Notes under the pieces: model-generated
The model's input: only the letters and a program-made list of their open reading frames with translations
What the model was told of the DNA's origin: nothing
Databases searched by the model: none
Program-made: the position numbers and the translations under genes
From: CAWDVH01 sp963805705
Lineage (GTDB): Bacteria > Actinomycetota > Actinomycetes > Streptosporangiales > Streptosporangiaceae
NCBI GenBank assembly: GCA_963805705.1
Contig: CAWDVH010000001.1
Location: forward strand, 2,170,001-2,234,000
Length of the DNA: 64,000 nt
Reading direction: 5' to 3'
In this document: positions 40,495 through 53,498 of the stretch, piece by piece
Numbering within the stretch: the first letter of the stretch is position 1
How the letters are laid out: each line of letters opens with the position of its first letter

Positions 40495-41361
40495 TCACGC
40501 CACCTGGATGGACCGCTTCGCGAGCCCGAGCCAGTAGCCGGTGATCGTGGTGGCCGGCGGTGCCTGGCCATCGGCGGCGCCGAGCGTGACGAACAGCGGC
40601 GCGAAATGCTCGGTGCTGGGATGGGCGTACCGCGCGCCCGGCGCGCTGCGGAAATTGGCGAGCGCGTCGATGTCGTCGGCGTCCAGCGCCTCGCCCGCCC
40701 AGTGATCAAACTCGGTGGACCAGCCGGGCGGCGGCGCGTCAAAGCGGAAGTCCCGCAGGAACGGCAGCCCGTGCGTCAGGAAGCCGCTGCCGGCGATCAG
40801 CACGCCCTCGTCGCGCAGCGGCCGCAGCGCCGCGCCGACGCGCAGCAGCCGCGCCGGGTCCAGGGTGGGCATGGAGATCTGCAGGACCGGGACGTCCGCC
40901 TCCGGATACATCACGGTCAGGGGCACGTAGGCGCCGTGATCCAGGCCTCGGTCCGGCCGGTCGACGGTGGCCTCGACGCCCGCCAGCAGCTGGCGGACCT
41001 GCTCGGCCAGCTCGGGCGCGCCCGGCGACGGGTACCGCGCCCGGTAGAAGCGCTCGGGGAAGCCGCCGAAATCATAGATCAGCGGTGCGGCGTCGGCGGT
41101 GGCCCCGATCGTCAGCGGGGCGGATTCCCAGTGCGCCGATACCATCAGAACGGCGCGCGGCCTCGGCATCGCCTGGGCCCAGGCTTCGAGCTGGATTACC
41201 CAGAGCGGGTCATCGACCAGCGGCGGGGCGCCATGACCGAGGTAGATGGCCGGCATCCGGCCGCTGGTCACGGCGGCGGCCGCCACGCTGGTCACCTTCT
41301 CGGCCGCATCAAGCGGGACCGGCTCATGCTCGGGTTCCTGCGCGCGAAGCTCCTCGTCCAT
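40495..41361 (-). CDS. class III extradiol dioxygenase (DODA/LigB type)
   Basis: A 288-residue non-heme metal dioxygenase of the LigB superfamily, related to 4,5-DOPA extradiol dioxygenase (E. coli YgiD). Metal site residues appear in YLGHGAPPLV, VSAHWES and GLDHGAYVPL, with GSGFLTHGL near the middle. These enzymes cleave catechol-type rings. ATG at 41361 is preferred: AGGGGA lies six bases upstream, whereas the frame to 41397 lacks one. Physiological substrate unknown. Confidence 0.87.
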   Translation of the reverse strand: MDEELRAQEPEHEPVPLDAAEKVTSVAAAAVTSGRMPAIYLGHGAPPLVDDPLWVIQLEAWAQAMPRPRAVLMVSAHWESAPLTIGATADAAPLIYDFGGFPERFYRARYPSPGAPELAEQVRQLLAGVEATVDRPDRGLDHGAYVPLTVMYPEADVPVLQISMPTLDPARLLRVGAALRPLRDEGVLIAGSGFLTHGLPFLRDFRFDAPPPGWSTEFDHWAGEALDADDIDALANFRSAPGARYAHPSTEHFAPLFVTLGAADGQAPPATTITGYWLGLAKRSIQVA

Positions 41362-41484
41362 GATGGTTCCCCTGCCTGTGCTCGTCGGGCTCTCCACTCG
41401 GACGGTAGCTCAGCCGGACATCCGGCTGCGACTCCGGTCGCGAGTCGGCACCCGGCCTGGCCGGCCGCGGGAGAGGATGACGGG

Positions 41485-41976
41485 ATGCGGGTGATAGCGC
41501 TGGCCGATACCCACGCGCCCAGACGATGGCGGTCCTGCCCGCCGCTGGTCGCCGAGCAGCTGCGGCAGGCCGACCTCATCTTGCACGCGGGCGACGTCTG
41601 CACGGCGTCGGTCCTCGATGAGCTGGCCGGCTACGCGCCGGTCTGCGCCGTGCTCGGCAACAACGACGGGCCGGACGTAGCCGCCTGGGGCGCTCCGGCC
41701 AGCCTGGAGCTCGATCTCGATGGACTGCCGGTGGCGGTGGTGCACGACAGCGGCCAGGCGACCGGGCGGATCGCGCGCCTGCGCCGCCAGTTCCCCGATG
41801 CCGCCCTGGTCGTGTTCGGGCACTCGCACATCCCGCTCGACCAGTCGGGCGATGGCCTGCGGATCTTCAACCCCGGCTCGCCCACCGACCGGCGCCGCCA
41901 GCCCCGCGGCACCCTCGGGGTCCTGGTCATCGAGGACGGTCAGCTGACCGAGGCCAGGATCATCCCGGTCACCTGA
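41485..41976 (+). CDS. YfcE/MJ0936-type metallophosphoesterase
   Basis: A 163-residue calcineurin-like phosphoesterase with the metal motifs ALADTHAP (DxH), LHAGDVC (GD), LGNNDG (GNxD), VVHDSG and FGHSHIP (GHxH), each in the order of the YfcE family of phosphodiesterases. The first motif is ADTHA rather than SDTHG, a small variation. ATG 41485 follows GAGAGG by eight bases; the same frame runs open far upstream as a shadow of the dioxygenase gene. Divergent from that gene. Confidence 0.88.
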   Translation: MRVIALADTHAPRRWRSCPPLVAEQLRQADLILHAGDVCTASVLDELAGYAPVCAVLGNNDGPDVAAWGAPASLELDLDGLPVAVVHDSGQATGRIARLRRQFPDAALVVFGHSHIPLDQSGDGLRIFNPGSPTDRRRQPRGTLGVLVIEDGQLTEARIIPVT

Positions 41977-42009
41977 CCCCGGCCCCGGCCGGCCGCCCCG
42001 AAAACCAGC

Positions 42010-44412
42010 TCAGGCGGGCTTGGCGGGCTGCGCTGGTGCGGGCTTGGCGGCCTGCTCGGGTGCCTTCTGCGCGGTCTGCTCCGCAGCGGCCTCGGGGGGC
42101 GGCTCGGGAGCCTTTTCCGGCGTCAGCCACAGCACGCCGAGCGGGGGAACCCTGACCACCGCGGAGGCGGCCAGGCCGTGCCACGGCTCGGCGACGGCCT
42201 CGACGGCCCCGAGGTTGCCGACGCCGCTGCCACCGTAGATCTCGGCATCGGTGTTGATCACCTCAAGCCAGCGGCCAGCGGCCGGCAGCCCGACCCGGTA
42301 GCGGTTATGCGGCTCGCCCGAGAAGTTCGCCACGCAGGCGATCATGGCACCGGAATCCGCGAATCGCAGGAACGACAGGACGTTGCCGGAGCTGTCGTTC
42401 GCATCGATCCAGCCGAAGCCCTCCGGCGTGAAGTCCTGCGTCCATAGCGCGGGGGCAGCGCGGTAGGCCGCGTTCAGGTCGCCGACCAGGCGCCGGATCC
42501 CCGCATGCGACTCATCGTCAGCGGCGGCCCAGTCCATCCCGGCCTGCTCGGACCACTCGGCGGCCTGCCCGAGCTCCGATCCCATGAACAGCAGCTGCTT
42601 GCCAGGGTGCGCCCACATGTAGGCGAACAGCGCCCGCAGCCCGGCGAACTTGCGCCACGGGTCGCCGGCCATCTTGCCCAGCAGGGACCCCTTGCCGTGC
42701 ACGACCTCGTCGTGCGAGAGCGGCAGGACGTAGTTCTCGCTGTAGGCGTAGATCATCGAGAAGGTCAGCTCGTTGTGGTGATAGCTGCGGTACACCGGGT
42801 CATAGCTGAGGTAATTCAGGGTGTCGTGCATCCAGCCCAGGTTCCACTTGAGCGCGAATCCCAGCCCGCCCAGGTGTACCGGCCTGGTCACTCCCGGCCA
42901 CGCGGTGGACTCCTCGGCGATCATCATGATGCCGGGAACCCGCTGGTAGCAGGTCGCGTTGACCTGCTGCAGGAAGGAGACGGCGTCCAGGTTCTCCCGG
43001 CCGCCGAGCGCGTTGGGCGACCATTCGCCGGCCTTGCGCGAGTAGTCCAGGTACAGCATCGAGGCGACGGCATCCACCCGCAGCCCGTCGATGTGGTACT
43101 CCTCCAGCCAGAACAGCGCGTTGGCGACCAGGAAGTTGCGTACCTCCGGCCGTCCGTAGTCGAAGATGAGCGTGCCCCAGTCCGGGTGCTCGCCGCGCTG
43201 CGGGTCCGCGTTCTCGTACAGCGCCGTGCCGTCGAAGCGCGCCAGGGCCCAGGTATCCCTGGGGAAGTGAGCGGGCACCCAGTCGATCAGGACGCCGATG
43301 CCGGCCTGATGCAGCCGGTCCACCAGGTAGCGGAAATCGTCGGGCGTGCCAAAGCGCGCCGTCGGGGCGTAATACGACGTCACCTGGTAGCCCCAGGATC
43401 CGCCGTACGGGTGCTCAGCGACCGGCATGAACTCCACGTGCGTGAAGCCCATCTCACTCACATACGAAACGAGCTGGCTCGCGAGCTCGACATACGAAAG
43501 CCCGGGCCGCCAGGAGCCGATGTGGACCTCGTACACGCTCATCGGCTCGCGCAGCGGGTCCCGCTTCGCCCGCTCGTCGAGCCAGTCGTGGTCGTTCCAC
43601 TCGTAGCCGGAATCGAAGACGACCGAGGCCGTGGCGGGCGGCTCCTCGGCGCGCGCGGCCATCGGGTCGGCCTTGCGGTGCCATTGGCCGTCTGCCCCGC
43701 AGATGTCGTACTTGTACCGGGTTCCCGCGCCCACGTCGGGCACGAAAAGCTCCCAGACGCCGGAGGAGCCCAGCGAGCGCATCGGGTGCGCGGTCCCGTC
43801 CCAGCCGTTGAAGTCGCCGATGGCACGGACGCCCCGCGCACTCGGTGCCCAGACGGCGAAGGAGGTGCCGCCGTCCTTCTGGTGCACGTGCGCGCCGAGG
43901 ACCTCCCACAGCGCCTCGTGCCTGCCCTCGCCGATCAGGTGCAGGTCAAGGTCGCCCAGGCTGGGCAGATGCCGGTACGGGTCGTCGCTCACCAGCTCGA
44001 CGCCATGCTGGTAGGCCACCGCGAGCCGGTAGTCAGGTATCTCGCTGACCGGGAGCGTCGCGGTGAAGACGCCCCCGTGCACATGCTCCAGCGGGAACCG
44101 GCGGCCGTCGGGGAGCACGGCGGTCACCGAGGTGGCCAGCGGCCGCAGCGCGCGGATGATCACGCCGCCGGGACCGGGGTGCGCGCCGAGGACCGAGTGC
44201 GGGTCGTGATGCGCGCCCGCGACAATCCGGTCGATCTCATCGTGGCTGACGGGATCGGCCGTGCTGACCGGGCCGTCCGTGCTGACCGGCCCGTCCGTGG
44301 TGACCGGCCCGTCCGTGGTGACCGGGCCGTCCGTGGTGATGGGGCCGTCCGTGGTGGCGGGGCCGTCCGTGGCGGCGGGATCGCCAGGGCCGCTCGGTGT
44401 TCCCATCGTCAC
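42010..44412 (-). CDS. glgB: 1,4-alpha-glucan branching enzyme
   Basis: An 800-residue GH13 enzyme that makes alpha-1,6 branches in the glucan built by GlgE. Layout: a repeat-rich N-terminus (TDGPVT units), N1/N2 CBM48 domains, the (beta/alpha)8 domain with EFMPVAEHPYGGSWGY, GLRVDAVASMLYLDY (nucleophile Asp), AEESTAWPGVT (acid Glu) and LPLSHDEVVHGKGSL, and a C-terminal domain followed by a Pro/Ala/Lys tail. GTG at 44412 overlaps the maltokinase stop as GTGA; ATG 44406 is an alternative. Last gene of the glgE-treS-mak-glgB run. Confidence 0.95.
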   Translation of the reverse strand: MTMGTPSGPGDPAATDGPATTDGPITTDGPVTTDGPVTTDGPVSTDGPVSTADPVSHDEIDRIVAGAHHDPHSVLGAHPGPGGVIIRALRPLATSVTAVLPDGRRFPLEHVHGGVFTATLPVSEIPDYRLAVAYQHGVELVSDDPYRHLPSLGDLDLHLIGEGRHEALWEVLGAHVHQKDGGTSFAVWAPSARGVRAIGDFNGWDGTAHPMRSLGSSGVWELFVPDVGAGTRYKYDICGADGQWHRKADPMAARAEEPPATASVVFDSGYEWNDHDWLDERAKRDPLREPMSVYEVHIGSWRPGLSYVELASQLVSYVSEMGFTHVEFMPVAEHPYGGSWGYQVTSYYAPTARFGTPDDFRYLVDRLHQAGIGVLIDWVPAHFPRDTWALARFDGTALYENADPQRGEHPDWGTLIFDYGRPEVRNFLVANALFWLEEYHIDGLRVDAVASMLYLDYSRKAGEWSPNALGGRENLDAVSFLQQVNATCYQRVPGIMMIAEESTAWPGVTRPVHLGGLGFALKWNLGWMHDTLNYLSYDPVYRSYHHNELTFSMIYAYSENYVLPLSHDEVVHGKGSLLGKMAGDPWRKFAGLRALFAYMWAHPGKQLLFMGSELGQAAEWSEQAGMDWAAADDESHAGIRRLVGDLNAAYRAAPALWTQDFTPEGFGWIDANDSSGNVLSFLRFADSGAMIACVANFSGEPHNRYRVGLPAAGRWLEVINTDAEIYGGSGVGNLGAVEAVAEPWHGLAASAVVRVPPLGVLWLTPEKAPEPPPEAAAEQTAQKAPEQAAKPAPAQPAKPA
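44261..44385. repeat. 18-bp in-frame repeat at glgB 5' end
   Basis: Six to seven copies of an 18-bp unit (GTGGTGACCGGGCCGTCC on the plus strand) encode TTDGPV/STDGPV hexapeptides immediately after the glgB start. Family members elsewhere lack this segment, so it is an added disordered leader. Confidence 0.85.
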
Positions 44413-45989
44413 GCTGCCGCGATCGAGTCGAGCGGGATGGATAGCCAGGCGGGCCGCTGCCGGGACTCATAGACCACTTCGTAGACCGCTTTCTCCAGCA
44501 TCAGCGCCCGCAGCAGCGCTGCGCTGGCCGCCGGGTCTGTCCCGCCGGCCCGGGCGTACCCCGCGCAGAACGCCGTCTGGCAGCGCTCCACCCATATTTC
44601 AGCAGCCGCCCGCAGGCGCTGGGTATCCGGGTTGCCGAGCAGCGGATGCCGCGCGGCGTAGTCGAACGATCGGAGCATTCCAGCCACGTCCTTCAGAGCG
44701 GGATACCGGGCCCGGCGCTGCGCGAGCGGGATCGCGGGCTCGCCCTCGAAATCTAGCGCCACCCATCCGGCCTGGGTCGCAATGACCTGGCCGAGATGAA
44801 AGTCGCCGTGCACTCGCTGAATGGTGACCGGGCTGGTGATCTCGCCTAGCGCGCCGAAGGCCGCCCGGAGCTTGGCCGCATGCCTGCCGAGCTCGGGAAC
44901 CTCGTCGAGGGCTTCCGCCAGCTTGCGGATCATGTTATCGGCGAGCTGGGCCAGGGCGCGGGGCGCGAGCTCGCCGGTGCCGAAGGCAGCGGCCAGATCC
45001 GCGTGCATCTCGGCCGTGGCCTGGCCGAGCAGGTACGCCTCGCCGGTGAAATGCGGGTCAGTCTCCGCGCGCGGGCCCAGCGCGCTGGCGTGGCCGTTCA
45101 TGGCGCCGGGGGCGCCGGTGCCGCTGGCCCCGCCGGGCGCGCCGCCGGGCGGGCCGCTCGCGCCGCCGGCTGGCCGGCCGCTCATGATGTCGGCGTGCGC
45201 GGCGGTCGTGACGCTGGCCTGGGCGCCGTTCAGCACGCCGCCGGACCGGCCGCCGGGGTCCTGCTCCGGTGCGCGTCCCTTCCAGGCGGCCAGGTAGTCC
45301 CCGGCGTCGCTGGGGCGCTCGGCGGACAGCTCGGCATACAGGCTCCGCAGGCCGCTCACGGCCAGCGACCAGCCGTCGCTCGCGCCGGGCAGGTACCTGG
45401 ACAGGACACCGAGCAAGGTCGGCTCGCCGTCCAGGCGCGTCTCGATCCAGCCGAGCGGGGCGGCCACCCTGGTCGAGCCGAGCCGCGCGAGCGCTCCGGC
45501 CACCTCCAGATCGGGGTTCTCGCCGGGGAACGGCCTGCGCAGCACCTTCAGGATCGCGGCCTCGCCGAAGACGAGGCTGGTGTTGCTCTGCTCGGCGGCC
45601 AGCACGCGGCTATCGGCCCAGTTGTCGATCGGCGCGCCCGGTTCCCTGATGAACCGCAGCGGGCCGGCGGAGCGCTGGCTGGCGATGTTGCCCAGCAGGA
45701 TGCTGGTGAGAGCGGGATCGTGCAGGGCGTCATAGGCGGTCATCCCGCCCGCGGGCCCGATGACGGCATGGCTCAGCGAGACCGGCAGCCGCGAGCGGAA
45801 TCCGGCGAGGACCTGATACCGGGCGATCGGGCCGCTGTTCGACACCGTGATGATCAGGTGCCGGAACTCGGGATCACCGGCCGTCAGCGTGACGTCCGAA
45901 GTGATCGCCAGATCACCGACCGGCGCGTTCTGGCCCGAGTACCACCGCTGGGTCGGCAGCCAGCGGGCCAGCGAGTCCGCAAATGTCAT
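44409..45989 (-). CDS. mak: maltokinase
   Basis: A 526-residue kinase that phosphorylates maltose at C1 with ATP, giving maltose-1-phosphate, the donor for GlgE. Family features: N-terminal WLPTQRWYSGQNAPV, the APH-like catalytic loop VHGDFHLGQV and the metal motif WVALDFEGEPAIPLAQRRARYPALKDVAGMLRSFDYAA (key DFEG). An insertion rich in Gly, Pro and Ala, about residues 240-310, separates the two lobes and is absent from the mycobacterial enzyme as I remember it. In many actinomycetes this protein is fused to TreS; here it stands alone, 251 bases downstream of treS. Confidence 0.92.
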   Translation of the reverse strand: MTFADSLARWLPTQRWYSGQNAPVGDLAITSDVTLTAGDPEFRHLIITVSNSGPIARYQVLAGFRSRLPVSLSHAVIGPAGGMTAYDALHDPALTSILLGNIASQRSAGPLRFIREPGAPIDNWADSRVLAAEQSNTSLVFGEAAILKVLRRPFPGENPDLEVAGALARLGSTRVAAPLGWIETRLDGEPTLLGVLSRYLPGASDGWSLAVSGLRSLYAELSAERPSDAGDYLAAWKGRAPEQDPGGRSGGVLNGAQASVTTAAHADIMSGRPAGGASGPPGGAPGGASGTGAPGAMNGHASALGPRAETDPHFTGEAYLLGQATAEMHADLAAAFGTGELAPRALAQLADNMIRKLAEALDEVPELGRHAAKLRAAFGALGEITSPVTIQRVHGDFHLGQVIATQAGWVALDFEGEPAIPLAQRRARYPALKDVAGMLRSFDYAARHPLLGNPDTQRLRAAAEIWVERCQTAFCAGYARAGGTDPAASAALLRALMLEKAVYEVVYESRQRPAWLSIPLDSIAAA

Positions 45990-46182
45990 GACACCAGATC
46001 TACTCCGTCACTCGATGACCTCCTGGCGCCCTGCCGTGCACCCGCACGTCGTGCATCAGGTCAGTCAGCAGCAGGTCAGATGCGGGACGCGGCCGGTGGT
46101 ACGGGTGCTCAGGTGGCCAGTCGGCCAGGAAGCCGACAATGTGAGCTGCCCGGTCGTGAGCCTGCTAAACGGGAGTGATCTG

Positions 46183-46215
46183 CCCGGCCGCGGGCTCGCT
46201 AAAACGGCGGCCGGG
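46183..46215. terminator. candidate hairpin downstream of treS
   Basis: CCCGGCCGC (46183-46191) and GCGGCCGGG (46207-46215) can pair across a 15-base loop, about 26 bases past the treS stop on the minus strand. The 251-base treS-mak gap otherwise holds nothing recognisable; the hairpin may reduce read-through into mak. Confidence 0.4.
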
Positions 46216-46240
46216 TATTTCCGGCGAGATATATACCGAT

Positions 46241-48085
<1,845 letters not shown>

Positions 48086-48170
48086 TGCGTTCCCCCCTGC
48101 GGGTATCCGTCCTGCGGCCAGATCGGCCAGATCTGCCTAGCGTGCCTGTTACGTATATCTGACGTGCCTG

Positions 48171-49454
<1,284 letters not shown>

Positions 49455-50376
49455 CCCGGCGATGGCGTCCAGCCGCCGGCCGCGGTCCGCAGCGTTCCCG
49501 ACTGCAGCCTGCCCTCGGCCGCCGGGTCGTCGCGCGCGCCCTCCGAGCGCGGGAAGAACTCATACCACGAGCTGTAGAGCGCTCGCTGCCGGTCTACGAC
49601 CAGCGGGAAGTATCCCGAGCGGGTGAGAAGGTCCCGCAGCGGGAAGGCGGCCAGGACGGCCGCGACCGCCGGGGTCCCGGCTGCCGCCAGTCGCTCCAGC
49701 GGCGGGATCTGCTCATCGCGCAGCCGGGCGGCCAGCTCCTCCAGCTCCGCGCGCGCCGCCTTGGCCTGCAGCACCTGATCGGCCGCCGCGCCGCGGGCCG
49801 TGCGGATCTGGGCGGCCGCGCGCTCGAACAGCACCGCGCCCTCGGTGAGCATCAGCTCCGCGTCCTGGCCGATGGGCACCTTGATGCCGGCGTCGTGCTG
49901 CCAGTGCGCGACGGGATCGCCCCACGCCTCGACCTGGAAATGCCACCGGCCCTCGCTGGTCGCGGCGACCTGCGCCCCGTAGCGGTCAGTTCCCGGTGCC
50001 AGTTCCCGCATGGCGGTCAGCGGCTGGCGGCGCCCGCCAGGATCGCGCAGCACCACGCCCGTGCCGAGCATCTCGTGCCCTTCACGGAAAACCGTGGCAC
50101 TGACCTCAAATATCTCGCCCGGCACTGCCCTGGCTGGATGCCGCCCGCAGTCCACCACCGGCTGCACGTTCCGTATGGGAATCCGCCCGATCACTCCTGC
50201 AAGCTACCCAGCCGCGCCCTGGCCCACGCAGGCGGGCGGCCAACAGTCGCCGGCCGCCAGCTTCGCGGACAGTCTGGCGGTATCCGCCGAGAAGGCGCGT
50301 TCTCCCTCGGGATCCGCGCGGCGCCGGGCAGGTCGGGATTACCGTCTACTCGAAACACGCATTAGGGTCGCTCTCC

Positions 50377-53001
50377 GTGAGAGCTATCCGCCGGTTTACG
50401 GTCCATCCGGTCCTGCCCGAGCCGCTCGCGCCGCTGCGCGGCCTGATGCTTAATCTGCGCTGGTCGTGGCATACCGAGACGCTTGAGCTGTTCGCGGCGA
50501 TCGACCCGGAGGGGTGGGAGCGGGCCGAGCAGGATCCCGCCACCCTGCTGGCGCAGGTCCCGCAGGAGCGGCTCGCGAGCCTGGCGGCTGACCGCAGGTT
50601 CCTGCGGCGCCTCAGCAACATGGCCGATGACCTGCGCGACTACCTGGCTGGCCCGCACTGGTACCAGGCGGCCGGCGAGCTGGACGCCCCGCCCGCGGGC
50701 ATCGCCTACTTCTCGCCCGAGTACGGAATCACCGCGGCGCTGCCGCAGTATTCCGGTGGCCTCGGCATCCTGGCCGGGGATCACCTGAAGGCAGCCAGCG
50801 ATCTTGGCGTGCCGCTGATCGGCGTCGGCCTGCTCTACCGGCATGGCTACTTCACCCAGTCCCTGTCCGCCGAGGGCTGGCAGGCGGAGCGGTACCCGGC
50901 CAGCGACCCCAACGGCCTGCCGCTGGCGCTGCTGCGTGATGACCAGGGCTCGCCGGTCCGGGTCACGGTCGGGCTCGCGGGCGGCGCGGCCCTGGCCGCC
51001 CAGATCTGGATCGCGCGCGTCGGCCGGATCCCGCTGCTGCTGCTGGACTCCTACGTCGAGGAGAACGAGCCCGCGCTGCGCGAGGTCACCGACCGGCTCT
51101 ACGGCGGCGGGAGCGATCACCGGCTCCGCCAGGAGCTGCTGCTGGGCATCGGCGGCGTCCGGGCGGTCCGGGCGTTCTGCGCGATCACCTCCCATCCCGA
51201 GCCCGAGGTTTTCCATACCAACGAGGGCCACGCCGGATTCCTTGGCCTCGAGCGCATCCGCGAGTACGTCGAGCGGGGCCTCAGCTTCGACGCCGCCATC
51301 GAGATGTGCCGGGCCGGCACGGTCTTCACCACGCACACCCCGGTGCCGGCGGGCATTGACCGGTTCAGCCGGGAACTGATGGAGCGCCAGTGCGGCGATG
51401 AGACCGCGGACCCTGGCCTGCCCAGCGACCGGGTGCTGGCCCTGGGGGCGGAGACCTTTCCCGGCGGTGACCCCGCGGTGTTCAACATGGCGGTCATGGG
51501 CATGCGGCTGGCCCAGCGGGTCAACGGCGTGAGCCGGCTGCACGGCGAGGTGAGCAGGCAGATGTTCACCGGCCTGTGGCCGGGCTTCGATACCGCGGAG
51601 GTGCCGATCGGGTCGGTGACCAACGGCGTGCACGCGTCCAGCTGGGTCGCGCCGGAGATCCTGAGCCTGGCCCAGGCCGGCCACGCGGCCAGCACGGATG
51701 CGGCCGCCGCCGACGACGGGTACTCCTGGGCCAGCGCCGGGGCGGACCCGGCGAGGATCTGGGAGATCCGCTCGCTGCTGCGCGGCCGGCTGGTGGAGCA
51801 GGCCCGTCGCCGGCTGCGGGCCTCCTGGCGGCAGCGCGGCGCCTCCGCGGCGGAGCTCTTCTGGATTGACAACGTCCTCGACGAGGACGTGCTCACGATC
51901 GGCTTCGCGCGCCGGGTCCCGTCCTACAAGCGCCTGACGCTGATGATGCACGACCCGGCCCGGCTGACCGCGCTGCTGCTGGACCCCGAGCGCCCGGTGC
52001 AGATCGTGATCGCCGGGAAGGCTCATCCGGCCGACGACGGCGGCAAGCTGCTGATCCAGCAGATGGTGCGGTTCGCCGATGATCCGCGGGTGCGGCACCG
52101 GATCGTCTTCCTGCCCGACTACGACATGGCGCTCGGCCGGGCGCTGGTCCAGGGCTGCGACGTATGGCTGAACAATCCGCTGCGCCCGCTTGAGGCCTGC
52201 GGCACCTCCGGCATGAAGGCGGCGCTGAACGGCGGGCTGAACCTGTCGGTGCTGGATGGCTGGTGGGATGAGTGGTATGACGGGGCCAACGGCTGGGCGA
52301 TCCCGTCGGCCGACGGGGTGAGTGATCCGCTGCGCCGCGATGAGCTGGAGGCCAGCGCCCTGTATGACCTGCTGGGCCAGTCGGTAGCGCCGTTGTTCTA
52401 CGACACCGGGTCGGATGGCTTCCCGCGCCGCTGGCTGGAAATGGTGGCCGACACGCTGCGGACGCTGGGACCCAGGGCCCAGGCCACCCGGATGGTGCGG
52501 CAGTACGTGACCGATCTTTACCTGCCCGCCGCCCGCGCCTCCCGCGCGCTGGCGGACGGCGCTCCGGCGGGGCAGTACACCGGGGCTCGCGATCTGGCCG
52601 CGTGGAAGCAGCGGGTCATCAAGGCCTGGCCCGCGGTACGGATCGATCATGTCGAGGCAGACGACGGCGAGCAGAGCCCCGGCGCGACGCTCACGGTCCG
52701 GGCGAGCGTGGCGCTCGGGGAGCTGTCCCCCGATGACGTGACGGTGGAGGTGGTGTACGGCACCGCCGGGGACCAGGACGAGATCATCGATCCGATCAGT
52801 GCCGCGCTGATGCTGGAGGGCCAGCCGGGCAGCGATACGGTGGCGCGTTACTGCGGCGAGGCGGAGCTCGGCCGGCCGGGGCCATTCGGCTATACCGTCC
52901 GGGTGCTGCCGCGGCATCCGATGCTGGCCGGGCCCGCGGAAATGGGCCTGGTCACGATGCCCGTGACCCCCGGCGGAATGGTCAGCGGGGATTTGCGCTG
53001 A
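50377..53001 (+). CDS. glgP: alpha-glucan (glycogen) phosphorylase
   Basis: An 874-residue GT35 phosphorylase of the short, DUF3417-bearing actinobacterial/archaeal type, releasing glucose-1-phosphate from alpha-1,4 glucan with pyridoxal phosphate. Visible: IAYFSPEYGITAALPQYSGG, HTNEGHAGFLGLERIREY, FTTHTPVPAGIDRF, VTNGVHASSW, and the PLP-lysine segment EACGTSGMKAALNGGL. Divergent from glgE across 182 bases that should contain both promoters. It breaks down the glucan that the neighbouring GlgE/GlgB enzymes make, so synthesis and breakdown are linked at one locus. Confidence 0.94.
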   Translation: MRAIRRFTVHPVLPEPLAPLRGLMLNLRWSWHTETLELFAAIDPEGWERAEQDPATLLAQVPQERLASLAADRRFLRRLSNMADDLRDYLAGPHWYQAAGELDAPPAGIAYFSPEYGITAALPQYSGGLGILAGDHLKAASDLGVPLIGVGLLYRHGYFTQSLSAEGWQAERYPASDPNGLPLALLRDDQGSPVRVTVGLAGGAALAAQIWIARVGRIPLLLLDSYVEENEPALREVTDRLYGGGSDHRLRQELLLGIGGVRAVRAFCAITSHPEPEVFHTNEGHAGFLGLERIREYVERGLSFDAAIEMCRAGTVFTTHTPVPAGIDRFSRELMERQCGDETADPGLPSDRVLALGAETFPGGDPAVFNMAVMGMRLAQRVNGVSRLHGEVSRQMFTGLWPGFDTAEVPIGSVTNGVHASSWVAPEILSLAQAGHAASTDAAAADDGYSWASAGADPARIWEIRSLLRGRLVEQARRRLRASWRQRGASAAELFWIDNVLDEDVLTIGFARRVPSYKRLTLMMHDPARLTALLLDPERPVQIVIAGKAHPADDGGKLLIQQMVRFADDPRVRHRIVFLPDYDMALGRALVQGCDVWLNNPLRPLEACGTSGMKAALNGGLNLSVLDGWWDEWYDGANGWAIPSADGVSDPLRRDELEASALYDLLGQSVAPLFYDTGSDGFPRRWLEMVADTLRTLGPRAQATRMVRQYVTDLYLPAARASRALADGAPAGQYTGARDLAAWKQRVIKAWPAVRIDHVEADDGEQSPGATLTVRASVALGELSPDDVTVEVVYGTAGDQDEIIDPISAALMLEGQPGSDTVARYCGEAELGRPGPFGYTVRVLPRHPMLAGPAEMGLVTMPVTPGGMVSGDLR

Positions 53002-53268
53002 CCTTCCTGGTCACGCGCTGTGCGAAATTAGCGCGACGCAGCGTGGCTGAGATCTCACGAGCCGCCAGTAAACCGCCGGCCTGATTCTCGCGTCCCCGAT
53101 GCATGGGCGTCCTGCGCTGGTACCGGAATTTCTGCCCGTGCCAGCCAGAACGCCTGCAAAACTGAAAGGGACATGACATCCTGTGATAGAGCACTGCCGG
53201 TGAGTAACGGCAAGGTATCGTCACTTTCTGTTATCGGATGACGGCCCCGATTACGAGAGGACTTGTGC

Positions 53269-53478
53269 GTGAGAACTCAGATCAAGCCGGAGAATCGGCT
53301 CCTGACCCCGGCCGAGGTTGCCGCGATGCTCCGAGTCGACCCCAAGACCGTCACCCGCTGGGCACGAGGCGGCAAGCTGTCGTCGATCCGCACTCCCGGC
53401 GGTCACCGCCGTTACAGCGAGAGCGAGGTTCGCGGATTCCTGAATGGCTGGCAGGGCGGCTCCGAGCCCGCTGGCTAG
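53269..53478 (+). CDS. bldC: BldC-like MerR-type DNA-binding protein
   Basis: A 69-residue single-domain regulator with winged-helix residues LLTPAEVAAMLRVDPKTVTRWARGG and LSSIRTPGGHRRYSESEV, almost the whole of Streptomyces BldC, which controls the onset of development and binds direct repeats cooperatively. GTG at 53269 lies eight bases after GAGAGG; a TTG two codons earlier is the alternative. The 267-base gap upstream (53002-53268) has A/T-rich patches but no motif I can assign. It is not known whether this organism sporulates. Confidence 0.9.
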   Translation: MRTQIKPENRLLTPAEVAAMLRVDPKTVTRWARGGKLSSIRTPGGHRRYSESEVRGFLNGWQGGSEPAG

Positions 53479-53498
53479 CTGTCGGCCCAGCCCGCCGG

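Noticed and set aside
40483..41484. Long plus-strand extension of the phosphodiesterase frame
   Set aside because: It is the shadow of the minus-strand dioxygenase; the domain starts at ATG 41485 with its own ribosome site.
50362..52917. 851-residue minus-strand ORF opposite glgP
   Set aside because: Antisense frame of a GC-rich gene; composition is His/Gly/Arg/Gln-rich without domains, while glgP on the plus strand is unmistakable.
53002..53268. tRNA or small RNA gene upstream of bldC
   Set aside because: No T-loop consensus or cloverleaf could be traced; only short unstable inverted repeats.
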